A DNA stretch of 64,000 bases from Devosia oryzisoli. GTDB taxonomy: Bacteria > Pseudomonadota > Alphaproteobacteria > Rhizobiales > Devosiaceae. Position numbers and translations under genes: made by a program. Below, one piece after another: positions 1-10,462 of the stretch (positions are counted from its first letter, which is position 1; each line of letters begins with the position of its first letter). The DNA is taken from positions 124,001-188,000 of the forward strand of contig NZ_JACYFU010000003.1 in assembly GCF_014837245.1 (NCBI RefSeq), in the 5' to 3' direction. The notes below the pieces were generated by a model. That model was not told the DNA's origin, made no database searches, and saw only the letters and a list, made by a program, of their open reading frames with translations.

Positions 1-76
1 TATATCTCGCATTGATCCATCGGGGTGCTTTCCGTATAGGAGGGGCAACGACTTTTCCCCTTTTCGGAGTTCAACC

Positions 77-1477
77 ATGCCCAGCCCGACCGACTACGCG
101 GTCAAGGACATTTCCCTTGCCGACTATGGCCGCAAGGAAATCACCATTGCCGAAATCGAGATGCCGGGCCTGATGGCGATCCGGGCCGAATATGCGGCCA
201 GCCAGCCGCTCAAGGGCGCGCGCATCGCTGGTTCGTTGCACATGACGGTGCAGACCGCCGTGCTGATCGAGACGCTGGTGGCGCTGGGCGCCGATGTGCG
301 CTGGGTCTCGTGCAACATCTTCTCGACCCAGGATCATGCCGCGGCGGCCATCGCGGCGGCCGGCGTGCCGGTCTTTGCGCACAAGGGCGAGACGCTCGAG
401 GAATATTGGGCCTTCACCGACCGCATGATGGAGTGGGGCGATGGCGGCACGCCCAACCTAATCCTGGACGATGGCGGCGACGCCACCATGCTGGTCCTGA
501 CGGGCGCCAAGGCAGAGACCGATCCTTCCGTCCTCGATAAGCCTGGCAACGAGGAAGAAGAGATCTTCTTTGCCACCATCCGGAAGCGCCTTGCGACACA
601 TCCGAATTTCTATTCGCGCATCCGCGCCGCCATCAAGGGCGTCTCGGAAGAGACCACCACGGGCGTGATGCGGCTTTATCAGCTCCATGCGCGCGGCGAA
701 CTGCCGTTCCCCGCCATCAACGTCAACGACAGCGTCACCAAGTCGAAGTTCGACAACAAGTACGGCACGCGCGAGAGCCTAGTGGACGCCATCCGCCGCG
801 GCACCGACGTCATGCTGGCCGGCAAGGTGGCGATCGTTTGCGGCTATGGCGACGTGGGCAAGGGTTCGGCAGAATCGCTGCGCGGCGCCGGGGCCCGCGT
901 TCTGGTGACCGAAGTCGATCCCATCTGCGCGCTGCAGGCGGCCATGGAAGGCTTTGAGGTGGTGACGCTCGAAGAGGCGGCGCCGCGTGCGGATATCGTG
1001 GTGACCGCTACGGGCAACCGCGATGTCCTCATGGTCGATGACATGCGCAAGCTCAAGGACATGGCCATCGTCTGCAATATCGGGCACTTCGACAACGAGA
1101 TCGACGTGCTGGGCCTGCGCAATTTCAAGTGGACCAATGTGAAGCCGCAGGTGGACATGATCGAGCAGCCCAATGGCAACCGGCTGATCCTTCTCTCCGA
1201 GGGGCGCCTCGTCAACCTCGGCAACGCCACGGGCCACCCGAGCTTCGTGATGTCGGCCAGCTTCTCCAATCAGACCCTTGCCCAGATCGAACTCTGGACC
1301 AATGGCGACCGGCTCGAAAAGCGCGTGCACGTGCTGCCCAAGCATCTCGACGAGAAGGTCGCCGAACTGCACCTGGCCAAGCTCGGGGCCAAGCTCACCA
1401 AGCTCACCGAAAAGCAGGCTGACTATATCGGTGTCTCGGTCGAAGGTCCGTTCAAGTCGAGCGAGTATCGCTACTAA
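77..1477 (+). CDS. ahcY: Adenosylhomocysteinase (S-adenosyl-L-homocysteine hydrolase)
   Basis: Reversibly splits S-adenosylhomocysteine into adenosine and homocysteine, relieving product inhibition of SAM-dependent methyltransferases; cytosolic, NAD-dependent. The 466-residue length is normal for the bacterial family. The substrate segment HMTVQTAVL lies near residue 55, the NAD-binding GYGDVGKG near 256, and the protein ends in the usual aromatic tail (EYRY). The ATG follows a CGGAG Shine-Dalgarno. A strong terminator follows the stop, so ahcY is probably its own transcript although divL lies downstream as in other Hyphomicrobiales. I looked at the 76 bases upstream for a SAH or SAM riboswitch and could not support one. 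Confidence 0.97.
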   Translation: MPSPTDYAVKDISLADYGRKEITIAEIEMPGLMAIRAEYAASQPLKGARIAGSLHMTVQTAVLIETLVALGADVRWVSCNIFSTQDHAAAAIAAAGVPVFAHKGETLEEYWAFTDRMMEWGDGGTPNLILDDGGDATMLVLTGAKAETDPSVLDKPGNEEEEIFFATIRKRLATHPNFYSRIRAAIKGVSEETTTGVMRLYQLHARGELPFPAINVNDSVTKSKFDNKYGTRESLVDAIRRGTDVMLAGKVAIVCGYGDVGKGSAESLRGAGARVLVTEVDPICALQAAMEGFEVVTLEEAAPRADIVVTATGNRDVLMVDDMRKLKDMAIVCNIGHFDNEIDVLGLRNFKWTNVKPQVDMIEQPNGNRLILLSEGRLVNLGNATGHPSFVMSASFSNQTLAQIELWTNGDRLEKRVHVLPKHLDEKVAELHLAKLGAKLTKLTEKQADYIGVSVEGPFKSSEYRY

Positions 1478-1502
1478 GGCCAATCCGGTTCTTGAGAACA
1501 AC

Positions 1503-1535
1503 AGGGCCCGCGCCGGCAGCGCGGGCCCTTCTTTT
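1503..1535 (+). terminator. Rho-independent terminator of ahcY
   Basis: An 11-bp perfect GC stem (AGGGCCCGCGC with GCGCGGGCCCT) closes a 5-base loop and is followed by TCTTTT, 26 bases after the ahcY stop. Confidence 0.9.
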
Positions 1536-1817
1536 CGGTGCAAAGACGACGACGTTTACACTTTTTAAACGTTCCTGCTTCGTTCGCCGTCAAGCACTGC
1601 TTTGCTGCTTTGCCCGCAAAGCACAGGCAGGAAGACTCTTTTTCGCGATTCCAGCGACCGGTATGGTCAGAGTGATTCGGGCCGTGGGGGGACACGCGGC
1701 CGGTTGGGGCAGTCGGAATCGCGTAGCGAGGCCAGTGTTGGCCGCCCTGTTTCTGTGCCAGTACCGGCCTTTCGGGCCGGATAGTTCACTTGCGACAACA
1801 ACAGACGAGGGCAATCC
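1536..1817 (+). other. Intergenic region ahead of divL
   Basis: About 280 bases with no convincing gene. It must hold the divL promoter. A 6-bp inverted repeat CGTTTA-N7-TAAACG lies at 1553-1571 in an AT-rich patch. No clear CtrA (TTAA-N7-TTAA) site was seen. The divL Shine-Dalgarno GAGGG precedes the ATG. Confidence 0.5.
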
Positions 1818-4283
1818 ATGGCGCCGGTCCGGCCCCGGAAACAATGGGGATTCGCAGCTTTGAGCGCAGCGCCCCTTACCCTTGTCACCGCCGTCCCAGC
1901 GCTGGCACAGGGCTTCTCCAAGGCGTCGATGGGCATGGTGGCTCCGCTGGCCGTCGCCCTGGGCGCTGGTGGCGTTGCCCTCATCGGGCTGGCCCTGATG
2001 CGCCGGGCACTCCGGGAGAGCCGCCAGAACGAGGCGCGCGCTGCCGAACAGATCGCCAGCCTTCGGGCCCTGGTGGACGAATACGAAAACCTGATCGCCG
2101 GCGGGCGCGAACTGACCGTGCTCTGGACCGAGCAGTCCCAGGGGCAGCCTCGTTTCCTGGGGCAGGCCTCCGCCGTCCTGCCGGTAGGCCGGCAGCCGCA
2201 AAGCGCGCTCAACTTCAACAGCTGGCTAGGCGCCGCCGATGCCAACAAGCTGGCCCGCCTGCTCGATGACCTGCGCATGCATGGCCACGCCTTTTCCACC
2301 AGCCTGGCGACGCTGGAGGGCCGCATCATCCGCGCCAGCGGCTGGGTCACCGGCGCCGGTGCTGCCATCCGTTTAAGGCCGGCCTTTTTCCAGGCGGACC
2401 CGGCCGAGCCGGCCAGTGCGTCCAATGCTGCTCCCGAAACCGATACACGCAGCGTCCGCACCATTCTGGGACTGCTCTCCAAGCCCGCCTACCTGCGCGA
2501 CGGCAGCGACCGACTGATCTTTGCCAACGGCCCCTACCTGTCGCTGGCCGCCACGATCGGCCGCCCCGGCCGCGAGGACCAGCCCGCCGAACTGCTCGAT
2601 GGCGCGCAGCTCAAGGCCCACCTTGCCGCCTGCGCCCGGGCCGATGAGCCGGTTTCGCAGACCCTGGACATCGCCGGCCAAGGCCAGTTCGAGCTGCTCG
2701 AGTTTCCCATCGCCGGGGGCCGCGCAGGCTATCTGCGCCCCAAGATGGACGCTGCCCGTGCGGGCGAAGGGGCGATGACGCACATTTCGGGCATCATCGA
2801 CGCGCTGGGCACGCCCATCGCCATCTTCAATGGCCGGCGCGAACTGGTGCAGTTCAATCAGGCCTACGCCAGCCTCTGGCATCTCGACCGCAAATTCCTC
2901 ACCCTCGGGCTCGATGAGCGCGCCATTCTCGACAAGCTCCGCACCGAGGGCATGCTGCCCAACCAGGTGGACTACCACACCTGGCGCACCAGGCATCTCG
3001 AGAGCTATAGCCGCACCGAACCCCACGAGGCCGAACCCTGGCACCTGCCGGACGGCCGCACCATCAAGGTCATCTCGGCGCCCGCCAGCCCCAAGGGCGG
3101 CGTGATCTATGTCTTTGAAGACCTGACCGAGCGGCTCGAGCTCGAATCCACCAACAAGGCCTTCACCAATGTGCTGCGCGAGAGCATCAACGCTCTGAGC
3201 GAAGCGGTGGCCGTGTTCGGCACCAATGGCCGGCTGACGCTGTCCAACCCGCGTCTTTCAGCGCTCTGGAAGCTGCCGATGAACACGCTGGGCAGCAATC
3301 CGCATATCGACCAGATCGCGGAAGTCTCGGGCCGGGCCATTCCCGAGGATGGGGCCAAGATCTGGCGCGACCTCAAGCGCGGCATCATCGACCTCAATCC
3401 CACGCGTACCGACCAGACCGGCCGCATCAGCCGCTCCGACGGGCGCCTGCTCGATTATGCCATCACCCGCCTGCCCGACGGGCAGACCATGATGACCTTC
3501 CTCGATGTCACCGAGAGCGCGAGCTATTCCAAGGTCCTCAAGGAGCGCAACGATGCGCTGGTCGCGGCGGACCGGCTCAAGGACGCCTTCATCGAGAACG
3601 TCTCCTACGAGTTGCGCTCGCCCCTCACCAACATCATCGGCTTTGCCGACCTTCTGGCCGCAACCGAGGGGCAGAGCCTCAACGAGCGGCAGAGATCCTA
3701 TATCGACTACATTCGCGCCTCGTCGGTCACGCTGGGCGTGCTGATCGACAACATCCTCGATCTCGCCTCGGTCGATGCCGGCATTGCCGAACTCAACCCC
3801 GAACTGCTCGACGTTGGGGCGCTCATCGAAAAAGCCCGCGCCGGCCTGATCGCCAGCTTCCCGGAAGTCTCGGCCGAGGCGCCGCATCTGGTGGTCGACA
3901 TCGAGCCCGACATGCCCCCCTTCGTGGCCGACGGCACGCGGCTGGTGCAGGTGCTCTACAATCTGTTGTCCAATGCGGCGCGCTTTTCCCCACCGGGCGG
4001 GGAAATCCGTCTCTCCGCCTCCCATCGCCCCGATCGCATGCTGTTCGTCATCGAAGATGAAGGCCCGGGCCTCAGCGACGAAATGAAGGCGGCCATCCTC
4101 ACGCGCCTCGATACGCCGGCCTCCAACGGCCGCCAGCGCGGTGCAGGCCTCGGGCTCTCCATCGTGCGCACCTTCGTCAACATGCATGGCGGCACAATCT
4201 CGGCAGAGCGGCGCGAGCCGCGGGGCAGCCGCATCATCATCAACCTGCCCATGGACAGCGCACTGCGCGGCGTGGCGGAATAG
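1818..4283 (+). CDS. divL: DivL-type PAS-domain histidine-kinase homologue with Tyr in the H-box
   Basis: An 821-residue membrane-anchored kinase-like protein. Two hydrophobic segments lie in the first 60 residues, followed by a long region of PAS-type sensor repeats (about 130-570), a HisKA dimerisation region and a HATPase_c domain with N-box (NLLSNAARF, near 715) and G2 box (GAGLGLSIV, near 775). In the H-box the phosphorylated histidine is replaced by tyrosine: the motif reads SYELRSPL with Tyr597. That substitution is the hallmark of Caulobacter DivL, an allosteric regulator of the CckA-ChpT-CtrA cell-cycle relay that binds DivK. The place between ahcY and tsaE is the usual divL position in rhizobia. 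Assignment rests on motif and synteny; a generic PAS kinase is the alternative. Confidence 0.85.
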   Translation: MAPVRPRKQWGFAALSAAPLTLVTAVPALAQGFSKASMGMVAPLAVALGAGGVALIGLALMRRALRESRQNEARAAEQIASLRALVDEYENLIAGGRELTVLWTEQSQGQPRFLGQASAVLPVGRQPQSALNFNSWLGAADANKLARLLDDLRMHGHAFSTSLATLEGRIIRASGWVTGAGAAIRLRPAFFQADPAEPASASNAAPETDTRSVRTILGLLSKPAYLRDGSDRLIFANGPYLSLAATIGRPGREDQPAELLDGAQLKAHLAACARADEPVSQTLDIAGQGQFELLEFPIAGGRAGYLRPKMDAARAGEGAMTHISGIIDALGTPIAIFNGRRELVQFNQAYASLWHLDRKFLTLGLDERAILDKLRTEGMLPNQVDYHTWRTRHLESYSRTEPHEAEPWHLPDGRTIKVISAPASPKGGVIYVFEDLTERLELESTNKAFTNVLRESINALSEAVAVFGTNGRLTLSNPRLSALWKLPMNTLGSNPHIDQIAEVSGRAIPEDGAKIWRDLKRGIIDLNPTRTDQTGRISRSDGRLLDYAITRLPDGQTMMTFLDVTESASYSKVLKERNDALVAADRLKDAFIENVSYELRSPLTNIIGFADLLAATEGQSLNERQRSYIDYIRASSVTLGVLIDNILDLASVDAGIAELNPELLDVGALIEKARAGLIASFPEVSAEAPHLVVDIEPDMPPFVADGTRLVQVLYNLLSNAARFSPPGGEIRLSASHRPDRMLFVIEDEGPGLSDEMKAAILTRLDTPASNGRQRGAGLGLSIVRTFVNMHGGTISAERREPRGSRIIINLPMDSALRGVAE

Positions 4284-4370
4284 GATGGTGCAGGGCACGC
4301 GCCCTGCCCCCAAGCTTGAGGCTCGGCGCGCGACGCTCTATCAAGCCTGACGGATGATCGGGAGCCAGGC

Positions 4371-4826
4371 ATGAACCCTAGCGAAGTGTTTCTCGCGGAC
4401 GACGCGGCAACCGTGGCGTTCGGCGCCCGGCTGGCCGAGCAGCTGGCGCCTGGCGATATCGTGAGCCTCGAAGGCGATCTTGGAGCGGGCAAGACGGCGC
4501 TGGCGCGGGCCATCGTCCGGGCCCTTGCGGCCGACGACGGGCTCGACGTGCCCTCGCCAACCTTTGCGCTGGTGCAGCCCTACGATACGCCGCGCGGGCC
4601 GGTGCTGCACGCCGATCTTTATCGCATCGGATCGCCGGCCGAGGTCGACGAGTTGGGATTGCTCGATACGCCCGAGGCCATCGTGCTGGTGGAGTGGGCG
4701 GAGCGATCGCCGGAGGTGGTTTCGCGCAGCACACTGCGCGTCCTCCTCTCCATTCCGGCCGGAGGAGTTGGACGGAACGCCGTTCTCGTCCCGCCCGGCA
4801 AGGGTACTCAGGCCGAAACCCTGTAA
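4371..4826 (+). CDS. tsaE: tRNA threonylcarbamoyladenosine biosynthesis ATPase TsaE
   Basis: ATPase partner of TsaB/TsaD in making t6A37 on ANN-decoding tRNAs. At 151 residues it has family length. The P-loop GDLGAGKT sits near residue 34, followed by the conserved SPTFALVQPY and HADLYRI segments and VEWAERSP near the C-terminal third. The ATG is preceded by GGGAGCC. In many Hyphomicrobiales tsaE continues into a phosphotransferase and a nucleotidyltransferase gene. Here it instead runs 19 bases into the 3' end of a convergent reductase gene, so local synteny is broken. Confidence 0.93.
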   Translation: MNPSEVFLADDAATVAFGARLAEQLAPGDIVSLEGDLGAGKTALARAIVRALAADDGLDVPSPTFALVQPYDTPRGPVLHADLYRIGSPAEVDELGLLDTPEAIVLVEWAERSPEVVSRSTLRVLLSIPAGGVGRNAVLVPPGKGTQAETL

Positions 4827-5407
4827 TCGATGTGGGTGGCGAACCGCGAGTGGCGAGCCCCGATCGGTTCGAGCGTCGCCTCGAGGCCATCCCACAGCCG
4901 CTCGCCTTGTCCGGCGAGCATCGGCACGATCTTGAGGTGAAGCGTGTCCACGGCCCCGGCGTTGAGATAGTTGCGCAGGGTCGAGACGCCCCCCGCGATC
5001 GAGACATTGCGTTCGCCCGCGGCCTCGCGGGCCCGGGCGAGGGCCACTTCGGGCCCCTCGGTAACGAAGTGGAAGACGGTGCCACCCTCCATGGGCAGAG
5101 AGGGTCGCGCGTGGTGGGTCAGCACGAAGACCGGCGCATGGTAGGGCGGGTTGCGGCCCCACCACCCGGTCCATTCGGGCTCCCAGGCATCATCGCCCGG
5201 GGCCGCAAACATGTTTCGCCCCATGATGAAGGCGCCATAATCGGTGACCGCGGCAATTTCGTCCCGGTTGTTGTCGCCATCCTCGAACATCCAGCGCGCG
5301 AGCTGCCGTGGATCGATGGTGCCGAAGGGACGCTCGCGCGACTGACCAAGACCGGTGCCGAACCCGTCGAGGGTCAGCATCATATGAGCAGAGACCTGTT
5401 GGGCCAT
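4808..5407 (-). CDS. Dihydrofolate reductase family protein (RibD C-terminal-like)
   Basis: A reductase of the DHFR/RibD-C fold, likely NADPH-dependent, substrate unknown. It has the family opening HMMLTLDGFGT, a central YGAFIMGRNMF segment, and SIAGGVSTLRNYLNAG near the C-terminus, as in yeast-RibD-like and YyaP-like proteins. About 199 residues from the chosen ATG (GGGATG six bases upstream). In-frame ATGs at 5416 and 5425 are possible starts. The 3' end overlaps tsaE in convergent orientation. Divergent from the GST gene, with about 100 bases between. Confidence 0.8.
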   Translation of the reverse strand: MAQQVSAHMMLTLDGFGTGLGQSRERPFGTIDPRQLARWMFEDGDNNRDEIAAVTDYGAFIMGRNMFAAPGDDAWEPEWTGWWGRNPPYHAPVFVLTHHARPSLPMEGGTVFHFVTEGPEVALARAREAAGERNVSIAGGVSTLRNYLNAGAVDTLHLKIVPMLAGQGERLWDGLEATLEPIGARHSRFATHIDYRVSA

Positions 5408-5504
5408 CGGTGTCATCCCGAGCATCAAGGTCTTCAAGACGTAAGTTTGGCCGGGCCCCCTGTCAAACGGGAACGGCCTGCCGGCCCCGCGCATTGCGGC
5501 TCCC

Positions 5505-6218
5505 ATGGCTTACGAACTCTACTACTGGACCGGCATTCAGGGCCGCGGCGAATATGTGCGGCTGGCGCTCGAAGAGGCGGGGGCCGACTATGTGGATGTG
5601 GCGCGCGAGCGCGGCGACCGGGCGATCGCGGACTTCTCGAGGACCGTCGCGACGCCCAGCTTCGCGCCCCCCTTCCTCCGGGACGGCGACGTGGTGGTCG
5701 GGCAGACGGCGGCGATCCTGCTCTATCTCGGCGGTCGGCTTGGTCTGGCGCCCGCAGAGGAGCGGCTAAAGCTCTGGACGCATCAGATTCAGCTCACCAT
5801 CGCCGATTTCGTGCTCGAAGCGCATGACGTGCACCATCCGGTAGGCGCCGAAAAATATTACGAGGAGCAGAAGCCGGAGGCGCGGCGCCGGGCCGGCGAA
5901 TTTCGTGAGGCGCGCGTGCCCAAATTCCTCACCTGGTTCGAAACCATCCTCGAGCGCAATCCTGCAGGCGACGCCTTCCTGGTCGGGGACAGCCTGACCT
6001 ATGCCGACCTCTCCCTGTTCCAGGTGATGAGCGGTCTCGACTACGGGTTCCCCAGGCTCATGGCGCGGGTCGGCGGCGGTTACCCCAAGGTCCGCGCCCT
6101 CGTGGCCCGTATCGCCGAGCGCCCGCGCATCAAGGTCTATCTGGCGAGCGACCGGCGTCTGCCCAACAGCGAGGACGACCTCTTCCGCCACTATCCCGAA
6201 CTCGACGGGGCGGCCTGA
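5505..6218 (+). CDS. Glutathione S-transferase family protein
   Basis: 237 residues with an N-terminal thioredoxin-like domain opening ELYYWTGIQGRGEYVRLAL (Tyr/Trp rather than a CxxC) and a C-terminal helical domain with the GST hallmark segment VGDSLTYADLSLFQVM near 165-180. It resembles sigma/alpha-type bacterial GSTs that conjugate or bind glutathione; the substrate cannot be told. No clear Shine-Dalgarno precedes the ATG. Followed 14 bases later by the convergent rutR gene. Confidence 0.88.
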   Translation: MAYELYYWTGIQGRGEYVRLALEEAGADYVDVARERGDRAIADFSRTVATPSFAPPFLRDGDVVVGQTAAILLYLGGRLGLAPAEERLKLWTHQIQLTIADFVLEAHDVHHPVGAEKYYEEQKPEARRRAGEFREARVPKFLTWFETILERNPAGDAFLVGDSLTYADLSLFQVMSGLDYGFPRLMARVGGGYPKVRALVARIAERPRIKVYLASDRRLPNSEDDLFRHYPELDGAA

Positions 6219-6232
6219 ACGAGATCATTTCG

Positions 6233-6943
6233 TCACGTGGTGCTGCCGGAGTGCGGGCGCGGCGTCAGCCCGTGCATGAAGAGATGCTCGAGGTATCGCG
6301 CGGCGTCTTCAAAACGCCCCTCCCCACCTCGATCCTTGCCCAGCACGGCGCGCACCTGCACGTCGAAATCGGCATAGTGCTGCGTCGTCGCCCAGATCGA
6401 GAAGATGAGGTGGTAGGGGTCGGTGCGCGCGATCTTGCCCTGCTCCATCCAGGCGAGAAGCACCTTGGCTTTTTCATCGACCAGCGCCTTGAGGTCGATG
6501 GCGATCATGTCCTCGATGTGCGGCGCTCCGCGCAGCATCTCGTTGGCAAACAGGCGAGACTCCCGCGGGAAGTCACGCGCCATTTCCAGCTTGCGGCGAA
6601 TGTAGGAGCGGATTTCGGTGAAGGGGTCCCCCTCCTCGTCCATTTCGCGCAGCGGGGCGAGCCAGGTGACCAGCAGCTCTGAAATCAGCCGGCGGTAGAT
6701 CTCTTCCTTCCTGGGAAAATAATAGAGCAGGTTGGGCTTGCTCATGCCGGCGACCTCGGCGATCTGGTCGATGGTGGCGCCCCTGAAACCATGCGCCGAG
6801 AATACCTCCAGCGCCGCCTCGAGGATCGTGTCCTGCTTCTCGCGCTGGATGCGGGTCAGCGGGCGTGCGGTGGCCTTGGGCTTTTTCGGGCGGCCGGCGG
6901 CCGGCACGGGGGCCTCGGCCGATTTCACTTTCGAGGGTGCCAT
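6233..6943 (-). CDS. rutR: TetR-family pyrimidine-responsive regulator RutR
   Basis: 236 residues: a disordered Lys/Pro/Ala-rich N-terminal tail of about 40 residues, a TetR helix-turn-helix (ILEAALEVFSAHGFRGATI, then IAEVAGMSKPNLLYYFPRKEE), and a RutR-type ligand domain with PHLIFSIWATTQHYADF-like residues (here DPYHLIFSIWATTQHYADF) that match E. coli RutR closely from memory. RutR binds uracil or thymine and controls pyrimidine degradation. Divergent to the pyrimidine catabolic operon, with a palindrome close to the RutR consensus between the two starts. The ATG at 6943 is chosen because upstream residues in frame do not resemble the family. Confidence 0.9.
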   Translation of the reverse strand: MAPSKVKSAEAPVPAAGRPKKPKATARPLTRIQREKQDTILEAALEVFSAHGFRGATIDQIAEVAGMSKPNLLYYFPRKEEIYRRLISELLVTWLAPLREMDEEGDPFTEIRSYIRRKLEMARDFPRESRLFANEMLRGAPHIEDMIAIDLKALVDEKAKVLLAWMEQGKIARTDPYHLIFSIWATTQHYADFDVQVRAVLGKDRGGEGRFEDAARYLEHLFMHGLTPRPHSGSTT

Positions 6944-6977
6944 TTTCGTCTTGCGGGATCGGTTGCGCGTGCTAGAT

Positions 6978-6993
6978 TTTTCCAACTGGTCAA
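6978..6993. promoter_or_regulatory. Putative RutR operator upstream of the transaminase/rutR
   Basis: The 16-mer TTTTCCAACTGGTCAA matches 12 of the 14 defined positions of the E. coli RutR consensus TTGACCA-N2-TGGTCAA. It sits between the divergent starts of rutR (6943) and the transaminase (7074), suited to controlling both. A similar site lies ahead of preT. Confidence 0.7.
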
Positions 6994-7073
6994 AAATCTT
7001 GGTACCACGATCTCCCGTCAAGCACCAATAAATGGGACCAGCATCGTCAGGTAATTTTGGGAGCGAGAGGGCC

Positions 7074-8401
7074 GTGACTTCATCCCCATCCGTGGTGCCG
7101 AACGACCTTGGTGCGTTCTGGATGCCGTTTACTGCGAACCGCCAGTTCAAGCAGAACCCGCGCCTGTTCGTGGCGGCCAAGGACATGCACTACACCACCA
7201 GCGACGGCCGCCAGGTGCTCGACGGCACGGCGGGCCTGTGGTGCGTCAATGCCGGCCATGCGCGGCCGAAGATCGTCGAGGCGATCGCCAATCAGGCCGC
7301 CGAGCTCGATTACGCGCCGGCCTTCCAGATGGGCCATCCCAAGGCCTTCGAGCTGGCCAACCGCATCGTCGACATCGCCCCCGAGGGGCTCAACCATGTG
7401 CTCTTCACCAATTCGGGCTCGGAATCGGTGGAAACCGCGCTCAAGGTGGCGCTGGCCTATCAAAAGCAAAAAGGCCAGGGCTCGCGCACTCGCCTGATCG
7501 GGCGCGAGCGCGGCTACCATGGCGTCAATTTCGGCGGCATCTCGGTGGGCGGCATCGTCACCAACCGCAAGATGTTCGGCACCCTGCTGACCGGCGTCGA
7601 TCACATGCCGCACACGCATAATCTGAGCAAGAACGCCTTCTCGCGTGGCCTGCCGGCGCATGGCGCGGAGCTGGCGGACGAGCTCGAGCGCATCGTGACG
7701 CTGCACGATGCCTCAACCATCGCCGCCGTCATCGTCGAGCCGGTGGCCGGTTCCACGGGCGTGCTGATCCCGCCGCCGGACTACCTCAAGCGCCTGCGCG
7801 AAATCACCAGGAAGCACGGCATCCTCCTCATCTTCGACGAGGTGATCACCGGCTATGGGCGCCTCGGCACCCCGTTCGGAGCCGACTATTTCGGCGTCAC
7901 GCCGGACATCATGGTGACGGCCAAGGGCCTCACCAATGGCGTCATCCCGATGGGCGCGGTGCTGGTGTCTTCGGAAATCCACGACGCCTTCATGACCGGG
8001 CCGGAGCATCTCATCGAGTTCTTCCACGGCTACACCTATTCGGGCAATCCGATCGCCTCGGCGGCGGGCCTTGCGACGCTCGAAACCTACAAGGAAGAGG
8101 GCCTACTCACCCGCGGGGCGGAGTTGGCCAAGGTCTGGGAAGATGGCCTCCATTCGCTCAGGGGAGAGCCGCATGTGATCGACGTGCGCAATATCGGCCT
8201 CGTCGGCGCCATCGAGCTCGAGCCCATCGCCGGCCAGCCAACCAAGCGGGCGTTCTCGGCCTTCCTCCACGCCTATGAGAATGGGCTTTTGATCCGCACC
8301 ACCGGCGATATCATCGCGCTCAGCCCGCCCCTCATCGTCAGCGAAAGCCAGATCGGGGAAATCGTCGACGGCGTGCGCAACGCCCTGCGGAGTATCCAGT
8401 A

Positions 8402-8402
<1 letters not shown>
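7074..8402 (+). CDS. Omega-amino acid (beta-alanine):pyruvate aminotransferase
   Basis: Class III PLP aminotransferase, 442 residues. In pyrimidine breakdown it moves the amino group of beta-alanine or beta-aminoisobutyrate to pyruvate, giving malonate or methylmalonate semialdehyde. Seen: FWMPFTANRQF at the N-terminus, the PLP phosphate-site region NSGSESVETAL, GYHGVNFGG, EPVAGSTGVL, the Asp-containing IFDEVITGYGR, and TAKGLTNG with the PLP lysine near 283. All closely resemble Pseudomonas omega-amino acid:pyruvate transaminase. The GTG at 7074 is preferred over the ATG at 7032 because GGAGCGAGAGG stands just before it. The stop shares one base with the mmsA start (TAATG), implying coupling. 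Confidence 0.92.
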
Positions 8403-9898
<1,496 letters not shown>

Positions 9899-9904
9899 GG
9901 ACGC

Positions 9905-10450
9905 ATGGTGGGCACATTCACCAGCATCGCCCCCCTCACCCCTACCCTCTCCCCGGAGGGGCGAGGGGGCGATGGTGGCGGCGCTGGTGAAAGTACCGGT
10001 AAAGGCCCAGCGGCTCCTGCGTCCCCTCGCCCCTCCAGGGTGAGAGGGGTCAAGGCGCAACCGTCGCAGGTCGAGCGGGCACGCACATTGCGAGCAACGA
10101 TGACCGACGCCGAAAAGCGGCTCTGGTCTTTCCTTCGCGACAGGCGCATCGGCGGTTACAAATTCGTCCGCCAATACCCGATCGACCGATACTATGCGGA
10201 CTTTGTCTGTCGCGACGCGATGCTCGTCATCGAAGCCGATGGCGGCCAGCACAATCCTGAGCACGATGCCGTGCGCGACAACGCCATCCGCGCTGCGGGT
10301 TATACGATCCTGCGCTTCTGGAACCACGATATCTTGAAAAGCACGCCCACCGTGCTTGAACTGATCCACAAGGCCCTCGGCTCCTGCGTCCCCTCGCCCC
10401 TCCGGGGAGAGGGGCAGGGTGAGGGGTCTTTCGTCCACGAACAAACCTGA
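9905..10450 (+). CDS. DUF559 endonuclease-like protein, repeat-derived ends
   Basis: Residues about 55-160 form a DUF559 domain (Vsr-like PD-(D/E)XK fold): ERARTLRATMTDAEKRLW, FVRQYPIDRYYADFVC, VIEADGGQH and ILRFWNHD are all present. Function in the cell is unknown. The first 40 or so residues (PLTPTLSPEGRG) and the last 20 (SPLRGEGQGEG) are translations of palindromic repeats that flank the domain. The real start may therefore be the GTG at 10040, or the ATG at 10100, rather than 9905. It interrupts the pyrimidine operon between mmsA and the hydrolase. Confidence 0.75.
   Translation: MVGTFTSIAPLTPTLSPEGRGGDGGGAGESTGKGPAAPASPRPSRVRGVKAQPSQVERARTLRATMTDAEKRLWSFLRDRRIGGYKFVRQYPIDRYYADFVCRDAMLVIEADGGQHNPEHDAVRDNAIRAAGYTILRFWNHDILKSTPTVLELIHKALGSCVPSPLRGEGQGEGSFVHEQT
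9930..10053. repeat. Palindromic repeat pair before DUF559 gene 1
   Basis: 9930-9971 is a palindromic unit built on CCCTCTCCCCGGAGGGGCGAG with flanking CCCCTCACCC; a related inverted unit (CCCCTCGCCCCTCCAGGGTG) lies at 10021-10053. Both are read through by the DUF559 reading frame. Confidence 0.8.
10388..10428. repeat. Palindromic repeat at the 3' end of DUF559 gene 1
   Basis: Inverted copy of the unit at 9930-9971: its reverse complement shares the core CTCTCCCCGGAGGGGCGAGG and the CCCCTCACCC flank. The DUF559 domain is thus bracketed by inverted copies. Confidence 0.8.
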
Positions 10451-10462
10451 CGAGTAACACCC

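Noticed and set aside
1-76. Possible SAH/SAM riboswitch ahead of ahcY
   Set aside because: Only 76 bases are visible and I could not fit a pseudoknot or conserved core.
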